A stretch of 64,000 nt of DNA from Psychrobacter namhaensis (GCF_016107545.1 NZ_JABASS010000006.1:98129-162128), one strand, 5' to 3'; shown: positions 9,132 through 18,358, counted from the stretch's first letter. Numbers and translations are program-made. The notes: a model not told the origin generated them from the sequence alone.

Positions 9132-10469
9132 TTATTTGGGGATATACTCACTCCATGGCTGCGCTCGGATGACCTCTGGCGTTTTAAAAATGGTGTCAAA
9201 CTGACCATCCGCCCGTATTTGACCAATCATGACAGGCTTCCACAAATGATGGTTTTCCTCATCCATTTTCAATGTGTATCCTGACGGGGCGTCAAATGTT
9301 TGCCCAGCCATGCTGATGCGCACTTTATCAACATCGGTAGTACCAGCATCTTCAACCGCTTGTTTCCACATATTGATACCGACATAGGTGGCTTCCATCG
9401 GGTCATTGGTCACCACTTTGTCAGCGTTCGGTAGGTTATGGTCTATGGCATATTGTTTATAGCGTTTAGTGAAGTCGCTATTGGTTGGGTTTTTGATCGA
9501 CATAAAGTAGTTCCATGCCGCCAAATGTCCTTGTAGTAAGCTGGTATCAATGCCGCGCAGCTCTTCTTCGCCCACAGAGAACGCCATGACTGGGATATCT
9601 GAGGCTTTGATCCCTTGGTTGGCAAGTTCACGATAAAACGGCACGTTTGAGTCGCCATTGATGGTAGAGATTACCGCTGTCTTTTTGCCCGTTGAGAATT
9701 TTTTAATGTTGGATACGATGGTTTGATAGTTACTGAAGCCAAATGGCGTGTACTCTTCCATGATGTCTTCATCAGCCACGCCTTTTGACTTTAAAAACGC
9801 CTTTAAAATCTGGTTGGTGGTACGTGGATAGACGTAGTCAGTACCCAGCAATACAAAACGCTCGGCGCCGCCGCCTTCCTCACTCATCAAGTACTCTACC
9901 GCTGGGATGGCTTGCTGGTTTGGGGCAGCCCCAGTATAAAAAATGTTTTTTGATTGCTCTTGACCCTCATACTGTACGGGATAAAACATCAAGCCATTTA
10001 ATTCCTCAACCACTGGCAGTACGGACTTACGTGATACCGATGTCCAACCACCAAAAATCACATCGACTTTGTCTTGTGTTAATAGCTGACGGGCTTTTTC
10101 AGCAAATAAGGGCCAATCAGAGGCAGGGTCAACGACCACAGGTTCTAGTTGTTTACCAAGCACGCCGCCATTGGCATTGATCTCATCAATGGTCATTAGC
10201 GCAGTGTCTTTTAAAGAGGTTTCAGAGATGGCCATGGTGCCAGACAGCGAGTGTAAGATGCCTACTTTGATTGTGTCGCCGTCAGCCACAGGGACGGTTG
10301 TGGTTTCTGTCGTTGTCTCTGTTGTCGCAGTCTCAGCAGGCTTTTGACAGCCAGCGAGACTCAAGCTACCAACGACGGCAATGGCTAATAGCGAAAAGTG
10401 TGATTTCATTTTGCCGTGGAAATGAGCGTTAATAAATTGAGGATTGGCTAGCATGGGTAACGAAAACAT
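9132..10469 (-). CDS. urtA: Urea ABC transporter substrate-binding lipoprotein UrtA
   Basis: Periplasmic urea-binding protein of the branched-chain-type ABC system (Peripla_BP_5 fold). The sequence DTIKVGILHSLSGTMAISETSLKD is the family hallmark of UrtA/AmiC-like binders. A lipoprotein signal with lipobox LAGC lies in MKSHFSLLAIAVVGSLSLAGC. Start choice is uncertain. AGGAG sits six bases before the ATG at 10469, whereas the ATG that would give a compact signal peptide is at 10409 and has no visible ribosome site. Use of 10469 adds 20 residues before the signal. First gene of urtABCDE, with a probable sigma-54 promoter just upstream. Confidence 0.94.
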   Translation of the reverse strand: MFSLPMLANPQFINAHFHGKMKSHFSLLAIAVVGSLSLAGCQKPAETATTETTTETTTVPVADGDTIKVGILHSLSGTMAISETSLKDTALMTIDEINANGGVLGKQLEPVVVDPASDWPLFAEKARQLLTQDKVDVIFGGWTSVSRKSVLPVVEELNGLMFYPVQYEGQEQSKNIFYTGAAPNQQAIPAVEYLMSEEGGGAERFVLLGTDYVYPRTTNQILKAFLKSKGVADEDIMEEYTPFGFSNYQTIVSNIKKFSTGKKTAVISTINGDSNVPFYRELANQGIKASDIPVMAFSVGEEELRGIDTSLLQGHLAAWNYFMSIKNPTNSDFTKRYKQYAIDHNLPNADKVVTNDPMEATYVGINMWKQAVEDAGTTDVDKVRISMAGQTFDAPSGYTLKMDEENHHLWKPVMIGQIRADGQFDTIFKTPEVIRAQPWSEYIPK

Positions 10470-10525
10470 GGACATCTCCTAAATAAACACAAAGATAAAT
10501 ACTGCTCCTGAACACTAATTAAGAG

Positions 10526-10542
10526 TTCAAGTTCCATGCCAA
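10526..10542 (-). promoter_or_regulatory. Sigma-54-like -24/-12 promoter of the urt operon
   Basis: Read on the minus strand the site is TTGGCATG-GAAC-TTGAA, against the known consensus TTGGCACG-N4-TTGCA. The GG of the -24 element is intact, while the -12 GC reads GA. It lies about 55 bases before the urtA start and about 90 bases downstream of an NtrC-like dyad, the normal geometry for nitrogen-regulated promoters. The -12 mismatch lowers confidence. Confidence 0.5.
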
Positions 10543-10632
10543 GTCAAAAAGTCCCCTAATCGAGTAATAGTTGAGCAATAATCAAATATTATCGGCTATT
10601 TTCCTTAATTTAGTGCATGACTGTGCATAAGT

Positions 10633-10649
10633 TGCACCATAAAGGTGAG
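10633..10649. promoter_or_regulatory. NtrC-like enhancer dyad upstream of urtA
   Basis: TGCACC-ATAAA-GGTGAG matches the 17-base NtrC site pattern TGCACC-N5-GGTGCA at ten of the twelve arm positions. A further half-site GGTGCA occurs at 10663-10668 and TGCA words at 10614-10630. Distance to the -24/-12 element is suitable for enhancer action. This is a pattern match only. Confidence 0.5.
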
Positions 10650-10925
10650 AATAAAAAAGGTTGGTGCAGCAAGATAGAAGGGCTGAATTACAGATATAAA
10701 GACATTTATTGCTAAAAATCGCCAAAACGGCTACGGTGATATCGTTAAGGCATGCGTGATTCTGGGCGGTTATAGGTTTTTAATTTTATATAACAGTCCA
10801 TTTGCGTTAATCCATTGTGGTTTTTGTTTTTTAGAGATGAGCAAATAAAATCTAAAACGAGGATTGTTACTCGTGTCAGAGTGCCTACGTGTCTACGCGT
10901 TGAATGATTCTACAAAAGGAGTGTT

Positions 10926-11741
10926 ATGTGTATTGTCGCCATTGCTTGGCAGTTGTTTGATGAGCTGCCATTGGTACTACTGTCAAACCGCGATGAGTTT
11001 TTACAGCGTCCAACTGAAAGGTTGCACCAGTGGCCCGACCAGCCAATCTATGCTGGGCGTGACAGCCAAAGCGGTGGTACTTGGTTGGGGGTTCACCAAG
11101 AGCAAAGTGCAGATTTTCACCAACAGAACGGACGCTGGGCTGCGGTATTGAACTTTCGTGATGGCGTACAGGCAGGTTCGAACGAACGTTCGCGCGGTGA
11201 GCTGGTAACGCGTTTTTTGACCAGCAGTATGAGCCCAATGGCTTTTGCGCGGCAGGTGAGCTTACAAGACTATGCTGGCTTCAATCTTATCGTTGGTGAC
11301 GCCGCCCAAGCGGTCATCGTCAATAATCGCGGCCATGCACCCACGCCACTATATACCGGACTGCACGTTCTCTCCAACGGTCAACCAGAAGAAAGCTGGT
11401 TTAAAACCGAGCGTTTACGAGCGCGTTTACGGCAAGAAGTGTTGCCGCTGATTGCAGAGAACAGCTCACCTGCGCACTGGCAACAGGCGGCCTTCAATGT
11501 GTTATCAGATAGCACACAAGCGCCAGCGGACAAACTGCCCAATACTGGCGTAGCTGTTGAGATTGAGCAGATGCTATCTTCTGTTTATATCGAGCCTGTT
11601 GCTTTTGGCAGTAAGGATCAGAACACACCAACTTATGGGACGCGTACCCAAAGTATTTTAACTTTGCATAAAGACAGGAAAAAAGACGCCACCATTACTG
11701 CTGGGATTAGCAGTAGAGAGTGTCATCATGATGCAAAATGA
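10926..11741 (+). CDS. NRDE (TANGO2-like) family protein
   Basis: Member of the NRDE/TANGO2 family, which has an Ntn-hydrolase-like look: Met-Cys start followed by the SNRDE motif. Here the protein begins MCIVAIAW and carries LLSNRDEFLQRPTERLHQW, then AGRDSQSGGTWLGV, all hallmarks. Eukaryotic TANGO2 affects Golgi organisation and lipid or heme handling; the bacterial role is not settled. AAAAGGAG lies five bases before the start. Length 271 is typical. It is single and divergent from urtA, 450 bases away. Confidence 0.85.
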   Translation: MCIVAIAWQLFDELPLVLLSNRDEFLQRPTERLHQWPDQPIYAGRDSQSGGTWLGVHQEQSADFHQQNGRWAAVLNFRDGVQAGSNERSRGELVTRFLTSSMSPMAFARQVSLQDYAGFNLIVGDAAQAVIVNNRGHAPTPLYTGLHVLSNGQPEESWFKTERLRARLRQEVLPLIAENSSPAHWQQAAFNVLSDSTQAPADKLPNTGVAVEIEQMLSSVYIEPVAFGSKDQNTPTYGTRTQSILTLHKDRKKDATITAGISSRECHHDAK

Positions 11742-11763
11742 TGATAAAACTTGCCCATAAAAA

Positions 11764-11808
11764 ATACCCACGATAATGGCTAAAATCTCTAGCGATTATC
11801 GTGGGTAT
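11764..11808. terminator. Long hairpin between NRDE gene and rppH
   Basis: Perfect 14-base outer arms 11764-11777 and 11795-11808 enclose a smaller GCTA/TAGC stem. It lies between two convergent genes, so it probably ends both transcripts. T-tracts on either side are modest. Confidence 0.7.
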
Positions 11809-11814
11809 CTATTA

Positions 11815-11853
11815 TTGTGTTATCAACCGAGTATTGTTGTGTTATCAACCGAG
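11815..11853. repeat. 17-base direct repeat at the rppH 3' end
   Basis: TTGTGTTATCAACCGAG occurs at 11815-11831 and again at 11837-11853, a local duplication with a 22-base period. It abuts the 3' end of rppH and has no evident function. Confidence 0.7.
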
Positions 11854-11859
11854 CGATCT

Positions 11860-12378
11860 TCACACCAACAAGTGATTGTCTTGTTCAGGAATGATCAGCT
11901 CTTGTTTTAGGGGAAGCTCGCGTACCAGCTCTTGCAAAGCACGGCGATAGACTCCTCGTTTAAAGTGAATCACTTGTCCAAGTGGATACCAGTAGCTGAC
12001 CCATTGCCAATGATCAAATTCTGGCTTTCCTTCATCAAAGCGAATATGTTGAGTATTTGGCTCATCTAAGCGGAGCAAAAACCATTTTTGTTTTTGCCCA
12101 ATACATAAAGGGTACTGTCCATGCCGCACATAGCGTTTTGGCAGTCGATAACGCAACCAATCTTGCGTCACTGCCAATAATTCTACATGACGTGGATGCA
12201 GGCCGACCTCTTCCCAGAGCTCGCGATACATCGCATCCATCGGCGTCTCCCCGCGGTCGATACCACCTTGCGGGAATTGCCAAGCGTTGTGACCAATACG
12301 TTTTGCCCACAGAACTTGCCCTTGTGTATTTGCCAAGATGATGCCGACGTTGGCGCGAAAGCCGTCTGCATCTATCAT
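11860..12378 (-). CDS. rppH: RNA 5'-pyrophosphohydrolase
   Basis: Nudix hydrolase that removes pyrophosphate from the 5' triphosphate of mRNA and so triggers RNase E-dependent decay. The Nudix box is complete: [23 protein letters not shown], fitting GX5EX7REUXEEXGU. The N-terminus [17 protein letters not shown] and the AWQFPQGG stretch are specific for RppH rather than for other Nudix enzymes. Length 172 is normal. It is transcribed alone on the minus strand, convergent with the NRDE gene. Confidence 0.95.
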   Translation of the reverse strand: MIDADGFRANVGIILANTQGQVLWAKRIGHNAWQFPQGGIDRGETPMDAMYRELWEEVGLHPRHVELLAVTQDWLRYRLPKRYVRHGQYPLCIGQKQKWFLLRLDEPNTQHIRFDEGKPEFDHWQWVSYWYPLGQVIHFKRGVYRRALQELVRELPLKQELIIPEQDNHLLV

Positions 12379-12842
12379 GACTAAACCTTTTTAATTTGTT
12401 TAAAATACCGCTTATTTCGACCTGATACCATGACAGCAAGCATAATTATTATAGGGTGATTGTTATCGCTATCAGGCAAAAATAAGATTCATTACCGTTA
12501 TTAAACCAAGAAACAAGCAAAATGTGTAACAGTATTTTGCTATAAAATGTTTCACGAGTTTAACCGTTTAAAATCAATGGTTTATAATTGGGCATTTTTT
12601 GGTCTACGTCATAGATATTTTTATGGTTGACGTCTGCTTCATTGCCAGCCGCTCAGTAAAGGGATAAACGAAGAGGCTTTTAGGTAAGTGATGTCTTTAT
12701 AAAATCTGGTTTGGGCTTATGCTACACTAACCCAATAAACGATGGTATAAAATCATAATAGCCTACCTCGATAATCAGTTTTTTAAGTAAAAAAAACCAA
12801 TTAAAAAGAAGCCAATTAAAAAGCAACTAAGGGAAATCTAAG
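12379..12842. other. Intergenic region, rppH to osmC-like gene
   Basis: Divergent spacer of 464 bases, AT-rich. A TATAAA at about 12750 may be a -10 element for the OsmC gene. I see no RNA gene or convincing small ORF. Confidence 0.4.
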
Positions 12843-13256
12843 ATGTCAGAATCAAAAGCAAGCGTTACGTGGCAAGAAAATAAAGCATTTATGGGCGTCT
12901 CACCGTCAGGACATGAGGTACAAATCGATGCCGATAAGGAGAAAGGGGCAAGCCCGATGGAGCTTATTTTGTTAGGGCTTGGCGGCTGTGCGAGTTATGA
13001 TGTGGTATCGATTCTGCAGAAATCTCGCCAAGAGGTACAAGATGTACGTTGTGAGTTGACCGCCAAGCGTGCTGAAACAGTACCAGCGGTATACACTGAC
13101 ATTCATATGCATTTTGTTGTGACGGGTCAAAACATTAAAGACAAACAAGTTGAAAAGGCTGTGAATCTATCAGCAGAAAAATACTGCTCGGCCAGCCGGA
13201 TGTTGGCACAAGGCGGCGTGAATATCACGCATGATTTTGAAGTTATCGCAGGGTAG
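12843..13256 (+). CDS. OsmC/YhfA-family protein
   Basis: OsmC/Ohr superfamily protein, 137 residues, closest in look to the YhfA subgroup. Two conserved cysteines that act in peroxide reduction in characterised members are visible in GLGGCASYDVVSIL (near residue 52) and EKYCSASRML (near 117). The substrate of this subgroup is not firmly known. AAGGGAAATCTAAG precedes the start. The MAPEG gene follows after 14 bases, so both are probably cotranscribed, which fits a shared detoxification theme but does not prove it. Confidence 0.85.
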   Translation: MSESKASVTWQENKAFMGVSPSGHEVQIDADKEKGASPMELILLGLGGCASYDVVSILQKSRQEVQDVRCELTAKRAETVPAVYTDIHMHFVVTGQNIKDKQVEKAVNLSAEKYCSASRMLAQGGVNITHDFEVIAG

Positions 13257-13270
13257 GGGCAAAGAAAATA

Positions 13271-13696
13271 ATGAATGCACTCTTTGGATTGGTCCCTGAT
13301 ATCGCTGCCTCTGCAATATGGGCCATGGTGGTAGCAAGCCTACTGCCGCTTTTAATGGCGTTGACAGCAAAAATCATTGGTGGCTTTAGTCTGACTGACA
13401 ATGCGCATCCGCGTGATTTTCTGCAGCGTACGACGGGTGCGGCCGCACGTGCTAACGCAGCACAGCAAAACAGCTATGAAACCTTGCCGGTATTTTTGGC
13501 AGCAGTACTGGTGGCCATGTTGTTCTTTGTGCCGCAACTGATTATCAATACATTGGCTTGGCTGTATGTGTTGATTCGTATTGGGTATTGCGCGGCGTAC
13601 ATCACCAATTTGGCGACATTTCGCTCCATCCTGTGGGTGTTATCGATTGCTTGTTGTTTGATGTTATTTTACTTAGCGATTCGAGTCAGTGTTTAA
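13271..13696 (+). CDS. MAPEG family membrane protein
   Basis: Small membrane protein of 141 residues with about four hydrophobic helices. It carries the MAPEG pattern AAARANAAQQNSYETLPVFLAAVLVA, where the RANAAQQNSYE stretch is the family core. MAPEG proteins include glutathione transferases and peroxidases; most bacterial ones are uncharacterised. It follows the OsmC-like gene by 14 bases in the same direction and is convergent with dusC. Confidence 0.85.
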   Translation: MNALFGLVPDIAASAIWAMVVASLLPLLMALTAKIIGGFSLTDNAHPRDFLQRTTGAAARANAAQQNSYETLPVFLAAVLVAMLFFVPQLIINTLAWLYVLIRIGYCAAYITNLATFRSILWVLSIACCLMLFYLAIRVSV

Positions 13697-13742
13697 CGAC
13701 AGATAGTGATAAACATCCTTTTTTTAATATAAAAGCAGTGAA

Positions 13743-14768
13743 TTATTCGCCTACACTGGTGTACAGTGCGCTAATAATTGCTGCTTTGTTTTTTTCTCGT
13801 TTGATACCTTCCCACAGGGTTTGCGCCTCACGATAACCTTTGGTCAGCATACCCAGCCACTGCTTATAGCGACCCACTAAAACCACGTCATTTTTAGCTG
13901 CGCCCTCTAAGAATTTAATCTGATGAGCGATCAGATCTTGCCACAATAGTATCGTCGTATTTTCTGAATTTTTATGACGGTCACTATCGACTTGTGCAAT
14001 CAAATCGGGACGAGTGACTGCGCCGCGACCTAACATTAGGTGGGGGGTTGCTGCTTGAGTCATACAATCCTTTGCTTGCTCTGCTGTCCATATCTCGCCA
14101 TTGGCAATCACTGGAATGCTAAGCGCATTAAAATTTTGGATTTTATCCCAATAGGCAGGCGGCTTATAGCCTTGGGTTTTTGTGCGGGCATGAATGGTCA
14201 GCCAATCAGCGCCGCTAGAAGCAATGGCTGCGCGAATGTCATCCATGCGACTGGTGTCGGTATAGCCCAAACGAATCTTCGCAGACACAGGAACATCGGT
14301 AGGTACAGCTCGACGCACGGCGCTGATAATGTCGTACATCACTTCTGGTTCATCAAGCAGCACTGAGCCGCCACGATGACTATTGACGGTCTTAGCAGGA
14401 CAACCAAAGTTGATATCAATGGCTGGTGCGCCAAGCTCACAAGCATAAGCCGCATTTTCTGCCATGAGCTGCGCGTCGCTACCGAGTAGCTGTACGTGAA
14501 TGGGCGTGCCTGATGCTGTCTTGGCGCCATGGTGCAGCTCAGGGACGTATTTATAAAATACGTGAGCAGGCAAGAGATGCTGAGTGACTCGAATAAACTC
14601 ACTGACTGACCAATCATAAGGACGGCCCAAGTCGGCGGCAATTTGCGTTAAGATTTGCCGCATCAAAGGATCAGTCAGGCCCTCCATTGGTGCAAGGAGG
14701 CGGACAGGGTCAGCAAATAACTGGTGTATGGTGTTTTGTCGTGCTTGAAGCTGCTGATTATGGTTCAT
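13743..14768 (-). CDS. dusC: tRNA-dihydrouridine synthase, DusC-like
   Basis: FMN enzyme that reduces uridine to dihydrouridine in tRNA. The N-terminal LLAPMEGLTDPLMRQIL and VSEFIRVTQHLLP are closest to DusC, the U16-specific enzyme, rather than DusA or DusB. The catalytic cysteine is in INFGCPAKTVNSHRGGSVLL. The FMN phosphate region VIANGEIWTAEQAKDCM is present. At 341 residues it is slightly longer than E. coli DusC (315). It is 72 bases downstream of the helicase gene on the same strand. Confidence 0.88.
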   Translation of the reverse strand: MNHNQQLQARQNTIHQLFADPVRLLAPMEGLTDPLMRQILTQIAADLGRPYDWSVSEFIRVTQHLLPAHVFYKYVPELHHGAKTASGTPIHVQLLGSDAQLMAENAAYACELGAPAIDINFGCPAKTVNSHRGGSVLLDEPEVMYDIISAVRRAVPTDVPVSAKIRLGYTDTSRMDDIRAAIASSGADWLTIHARTKTQGYKPPAYWDKIQNFNALSIPVIANGEIWTAEQAKDCMTQAATPHLMLGRGAVTRPDLIAQVDSDRHKNSENTTILLWQDLIAHQIKFLEGAAKNDVVLVGRYKQWLGMLTKGYREAQTLWEGIKREKNKAAIISALYTSVGE

Positions 14769-14840
14769 GCTGGTTATTCACTGCTAAGAAGTCGTTATAA
14801 ATAGATCAGGTTTTAGGTTGATCGATAATACTAAGAAGGG

Positions 14841-16340
14841 TTAAGTGTTGCCGAAAATCACTTTTTTGCCCGTCTGTAATCCTGATATCAAGTCTTTAAT
14901 ATTATGAATATCCAAATTACTCTGCGCGCGCGTACAGGCGACATAAAGCAAGCGCAATTCTTCTGGGCTTATTTTGACAGCATTGGTGGTGACATCATAA
15001 TAAAAGTCATCATCCAATTGTACTTTTCCCCATTCCAGCCCTTTGGCTTTATGGGCCGTAGAGATGACATAGTCAGCATTTTCGATACTGGTTAGGCTGT
15101 TGACCGCTTGGCTGAGCACATTGGTGCCATGATCGTCGACCAATTTGACTAGGGTTTTTAGATCGCTGCCCTCAGAGGTTTCGGCGTACTCTTGTACATC
15201 ACCCCAATTATAAAAATACGCCAGCTCGGGTACGCCGTAAGCGGATTTGCCGTTTTTTAAATTTTCTGCCGCCTGACAGAATTTGAGCATGCGATCGGTA
15301 TCGGCTTGTAGCGCCACCCGATGGCCAAGTTTAAGACCTGTCAATAGCTGCGCCATGGCTGCGGCATTGGTACGGCACAAAATGGCATCTTTTTTACTAT
15401 GTACCATGCCTTTGTCGGTAGAGGATTGTTTATTGGGATTGCCTTTTAGCGGTACGTCTTCTTGCAAGGCTTTTAATAGAGTATTGGCCACTTCTGCAAT
15501 CGGTTCACCAAAGCGAAACGACTGGGTCAATAAGGTTTGCGGTAGGGGCAGTTTTTTCATGGCATTGACTGCACCGCGCCATTCGTAAATCTGCTGATGC
15601 GCGTCACCCACATAAATCACTTGCCGTGGCTGCTGAGTCAAAATCCCCATCATCAAGGGATCAGCATCTTGCGCTTCATCAAATAAGATAAAGTCCGCTG
15701 GAATGCTAGGCTTGGACAACGCCCAAAGCTTGAGATAAATGTCATGTCCGATACCGGCAGGATGACGGGCATCGATCGACTGTAGCCAGCGCTGCTCAAC
15801 GGCAGGGTAGAGCATCTCACGTAGCTGCTCTGCATCTGACGCATCGAGCCAGCTTGGAAACAGTATGTGCCTGGGTGCAGGATAGCTGGCATGCGTACTA
15901 CAAAAATTGCTCACAGCATCGCTGACGAATCGCGACAGACGAGCTGGCGTCAGGGTAATGTATTTATTCACGCCATCCATTTGCCGACGTACTTGCACAG
16001 GTTGCAATCCCAAATCATCACCGAGACGTTTGGGAGAAAAGCGTGGCAACGACAGCTTGGCAGTGATATCGCGAGCGACATGTCGATAGGCCAGCGAGTG
16101 AAAGGTGCGACATTCTACATGGGGCGGAAACTTGGAGCGAGCATCATTGGCAATGGCTTTGTTAAAAGCCAAGTACAAACCGCGTCCACGTAGACGTTCA
16201 CCGATCAGTTTTAGTGTCGTTGTCTTACCAGCGCCCGCATAAGCGACCACTTTAAATGACTTGTGATCCATTGCCATATTCAGCGCACTCAGCTGCTCGT
16301 CAGTGGGATCGCTCATATAAGCTGGCATAGATGCGGACAT
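14841..16340 (-). CDS. UvrD/Rep-family helicase, FBH1-like
   Basis: Superfamily 1A DNA helicase. Walker A is AYAGAGKTTTLKLIGERL, followed by LYLAFNKAIANDARSKFP and the TFHSLAYRHV motif that are typical of FBH1-like enzymes. Walker B is FDEAQDADPLMM, motif III VYVGDAHQQIYEWRGA, and the C-terminal motifs are STAHKAKGLEW and LLYVACTRAQ. At 499 residues it is compact, well short of UvrD (720), so the 1B/2B inserts are reduced. The frame is open to 16460, but AGGTAG lies ten bases before the ATG at 16340. Eukaryotic FBH1 restrains recombination; the bacterial role is unproven. Confidence 0.85.
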   Translation of the reverse strand: MSASMPAYMSDPTDEQLSALNMAMDHKSFKVVAYAGAGKTTTLKLIGERLRGRGLYLAFNKAIANDARSKFPPHVECRTFHSLAYRHVARDITAKLSLPRFSPKRLGDDLGLQPVQVRRQMDGVNKYITLTPARLSRFVSDAVSNFCSTHASYPAPRHILFPSWLDASDAEQLREMLYPAVEQRWLQSIDARHPAGIGHDIYLKLWALSKPSIPADFILFDEAQDADPLMMGILTQQPRQVIYVGDAHQQIYEWRGAVNAMKKLPLPQTLLTQSFRFGEPIAEVANTLLKALQEDVPLKGNPNKQSSTDKGMVHSKKDAILCRTNAAAMAQLLTGLKLGHRVALQADTDRMLKFCQAAENLKNGKSAYGVPELAYFYNWGDVQEYAETSEGSDLKTLVKLVDDHGTNVLSQAVNSLTSIENADYVISTAHKAKGLEWGKVQLDDDFYYDVTTNAVKISPEELRLLYVACTRAQSNLDIHNIKDLISGLQTGKKVIFGNT

Positions 16341-16557
16341 AATAAAGCTACCTAAAATACGAAAAGGGATTAAAAACAACGACGGCAAAAAAGCCACTGC
16401 ATAAACAATGGCTGATAGACGATAGTGATGCTCAATCGTGATAATAAGCACTGAGCTCATTCATGGGATAAGGGAAAAACAAAATAATGGTAAATTAAAA
16501 CATTATTTTTTTCTATTGAATAGATTTATATCAAACCACGTAAGGACATTAAGTCTT

Positions 16558-17439
16558 TTATTCTTTATCTATTGAGGCAAGAGCAGGGCTAGGCTCATCT
16601 TTGATTAAAATTTTAGCCAAAAACAATCCAAGCTCAAACAATAACCACATTGGAATCGCTAGCATTAGCATCGATACGCCATCAGGCGGTGTGACGACGG
16701 CCGCCACGGCAAAACAACCAACAATAATATAACGACGTTTATCTTCTAGGCTCTGAATGGAGACAATGCCAGCCAATATCAATAGCAAGGTCACCACTGG
16801 AATCTCAAACGTTAACCCAAACACCATAAATAATTTTAAGGCAAAGTTTAGATAACTATCGATATCTGTCATCGGTAGGACGTTTTGCGGGGCAAACATG
16901 ATAAAGAATTTCAACACGCCTTTTAGCACGATAAAATAAGAGAAAGCCACGCCAGCATAGAATAAAAAGATAGAAGACAGAAGCACTGGTATAGCGATTT
17001 TCTTTTCTTTTTTATACAAGCCAGGCGCGACAAATGACCAGATTTGGTAGAGAATATAGGGCATCGCCAAAAACGCGGCAACAAAAACGGTCAGTCGTAT
17101 CGGTGCCATAAAGTTGGAGGTGATGTCTGTCGCAATCATCGTCGAGTTAGCAGGCAACTGGGCGACTAACGGATCTGACAAAAAATTATACAGCTCGCGT
17201 GAAAACCCTGCTAAACCCAAAAATATCACCAGTACCGCCACACATATTTTGATGAGGTGTCTACGCAGTTCAATCAGATGCTCAGTAATAGGCATATCAG
17301 CCAACGCATTTAAAACCTCGCCAGACTCCTTGTCATGGTCTGCCTTTGCCGTTGCTTTAACGTCTGGGGTATCTGGGTGAGCCACATCTATATCAGTGAT
17401 TTTTTCTTGGCGGCTTTTTTTGCGTTTGAACAATCCCAT
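16558..17439 (-). CDS. tatC: Sec-independent translocase subunit TatC
   Basis: Core receptor of the twin-arginine translocase, which exports folded proteins across the inner membrane. About six membrane segments are visible. The hallmark N-terminal cytoplasmic motif MPITEHLIELRRHL and the FVAPGLYKKEKK loop are intact. The protein has about 45 extra polar residues before the motif, making it 293 rather than about 258 residues. The start overlaps the tatB stop by one base, supporting coupled translation and this start. Confidence 0.96.
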   Translation of the reverse strand: MGLFKRKKSRQEKITDIDVAHPDTPDVKATAKADHDKESGEVLNALADMPITEHLIELRRHLIKICVAVLVIFLGLAGFSRELYNFLSDPLVAQLPANSTMIATDITSNFMAPIRLTVFVAAFLAMPYILYQIWSFVAPGLYKKEKKIAIPVLLSSIFLFYAGVAFSYFIVLKGVLKFFIMFAPQNVLPMTDIDSYLNFALKLFMVFGLTFEIPVVTLLLILAGIVSIQSLEDKRRYIIVGCFAVAAVVTPPDGVSMLMLAIPMWLLFELGLFLAKILIKDEPSPALASIDKE

Positions 17440-18035
17440 TATTTGGTTTCCTGCTGATTTACAGAAGCCTGTGGCTTTAAGGGCTTGTCCAAATGAGCGT
17501 TTAATAACGTATCGGCCTTATAGTTCGGTAAGTATGGCGGCATAGGCAGACGACGCGCCTTGTCATAAGCACCTAGGCGAAACCACATGTTTTCCCATGG
17601 TCTGGTGATCATGGGTTGAGCAACTGGCAGAGTATTGCTACGGTTGGCCGCGCCTACACCATCATCGTTGAGATCGTGCTCTGGTTCTGGGCTGACTTCT
17701 GCGTGCTCTTTATTCGTGACGGTGGTATGTGTGGCCTTTATTGAGTGGCTTTGCGAGCTTTCAAACTCTTTCATATTGCCCCGCATCTCAGCCATCTCTC
17801 GCCTCATCTCTGCTTCAGTTTGGCGAATCTTAGCCAGCTCTTTTTGCATTTGTTGCCGTGTCTCAGCTAAGTCCAGCTCCGCCTCTATCTCAGACTGTAG
17901 GGTGGAGACCGTGCGACGAATCTTGGCATACCATTGCCCAGCGGTACGCGCTGCCTGAGGCAGTTTTTCTGGACCCAAGACAATGAGGGCGATAACACCA
18001 AAGAGGAGTAATTCAGAAAACCCAATATCAAACAT
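17439..18035 (-). CDS. tatB: Sec-independent translocase subunit TatB
   Basis: Single-span partner of TatC in signal-peptide recognition. It begins MFDIGFSELLLFGVIALIVLGPEKLP, the TatB pattern with the membrane-embedded Glu and the Gly-Pro hinge, then an amphipathic helix and a long charged coiled-coil (residues about 40-100). The C-terminal half is low-complexity and ends with a Pro-rich stretch. It lies between tatA (50 bases upstream) and tatC (one-base overlap). Confidence 0.94.
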   Translation of the reverse strand: MFDIGFSELLLFGVIALIVLGPEKLPQAARTAGQWYAKIRRTVSTLQSEIEAELDLAETRQQMQKELAKIRQTEAEMRREMAEMRGNMKEFESSQSHSIKATHTTVTNKEHAEVSPEPEHDLNDDGVGAANRSNTLPVAQPMITRPWENMWFRLGAYDKARRLPMPPYLPNYKADTLLNAHLDKPLKPQASVNQQETK

Positions 18036-18085
18036 AACGGCTGAATGTCACTATTTTAAATGAAGCAGGCTAGAGGCTGTAAGCG

Positions 18086-18358
18086 TTATACATTGTGCTT
18101 GTCATCAGCAGGCGCAGTATGAATATCGCTATCATTCACCTTTTTGTTTGCTGGATGTTCTGTTGTACGTGCATTGCCCTCGTGGTCGAGGACAACATGC
18201 TTTTTGGCATGATCGCTCTCTTCGTCTTTGACCGCTTCTTTAAAGCCTTTGACCGCACCGCCCAAATCTTTGCCAGCATTCCTGAGTTTTGAGGTGCCAA
18301 ATACGACAACCACCACAACCAACAGTATCAGCCAATGCGTAATAGAAAAACTACCCAT
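18086..18358 (-). CDS. tatA: Sec-independent translocase subunit TatA
   Basis: Pore-forming subunit of the Tat system, 90 residues. The N-terminal [42 protein letters not shown] matches TatA, with the FG hinge and amphipathic helix. The polar His/Asp-rich tail is variable in this family. First gene of tatABC; hisIE lies about 190 bases further upstream on the same strand. Confidence 0.95.
   Translation of the reverse strand: MGSFSITHWLILLVVVVVVFGTSKLRNAGKDLGGAVKGFKEAVKDEESDHAKKHVVLDHEGNARTTEHPANKKVNDSDIHTAPADDKHNV

Noticed and set aside
11170..11190. GGTTCGAACG-like word resembling a tRNA T-loop
   Set aside because: It lies inside the NRDE coding region and no acceptor or anticodon stems can be drawn around it.
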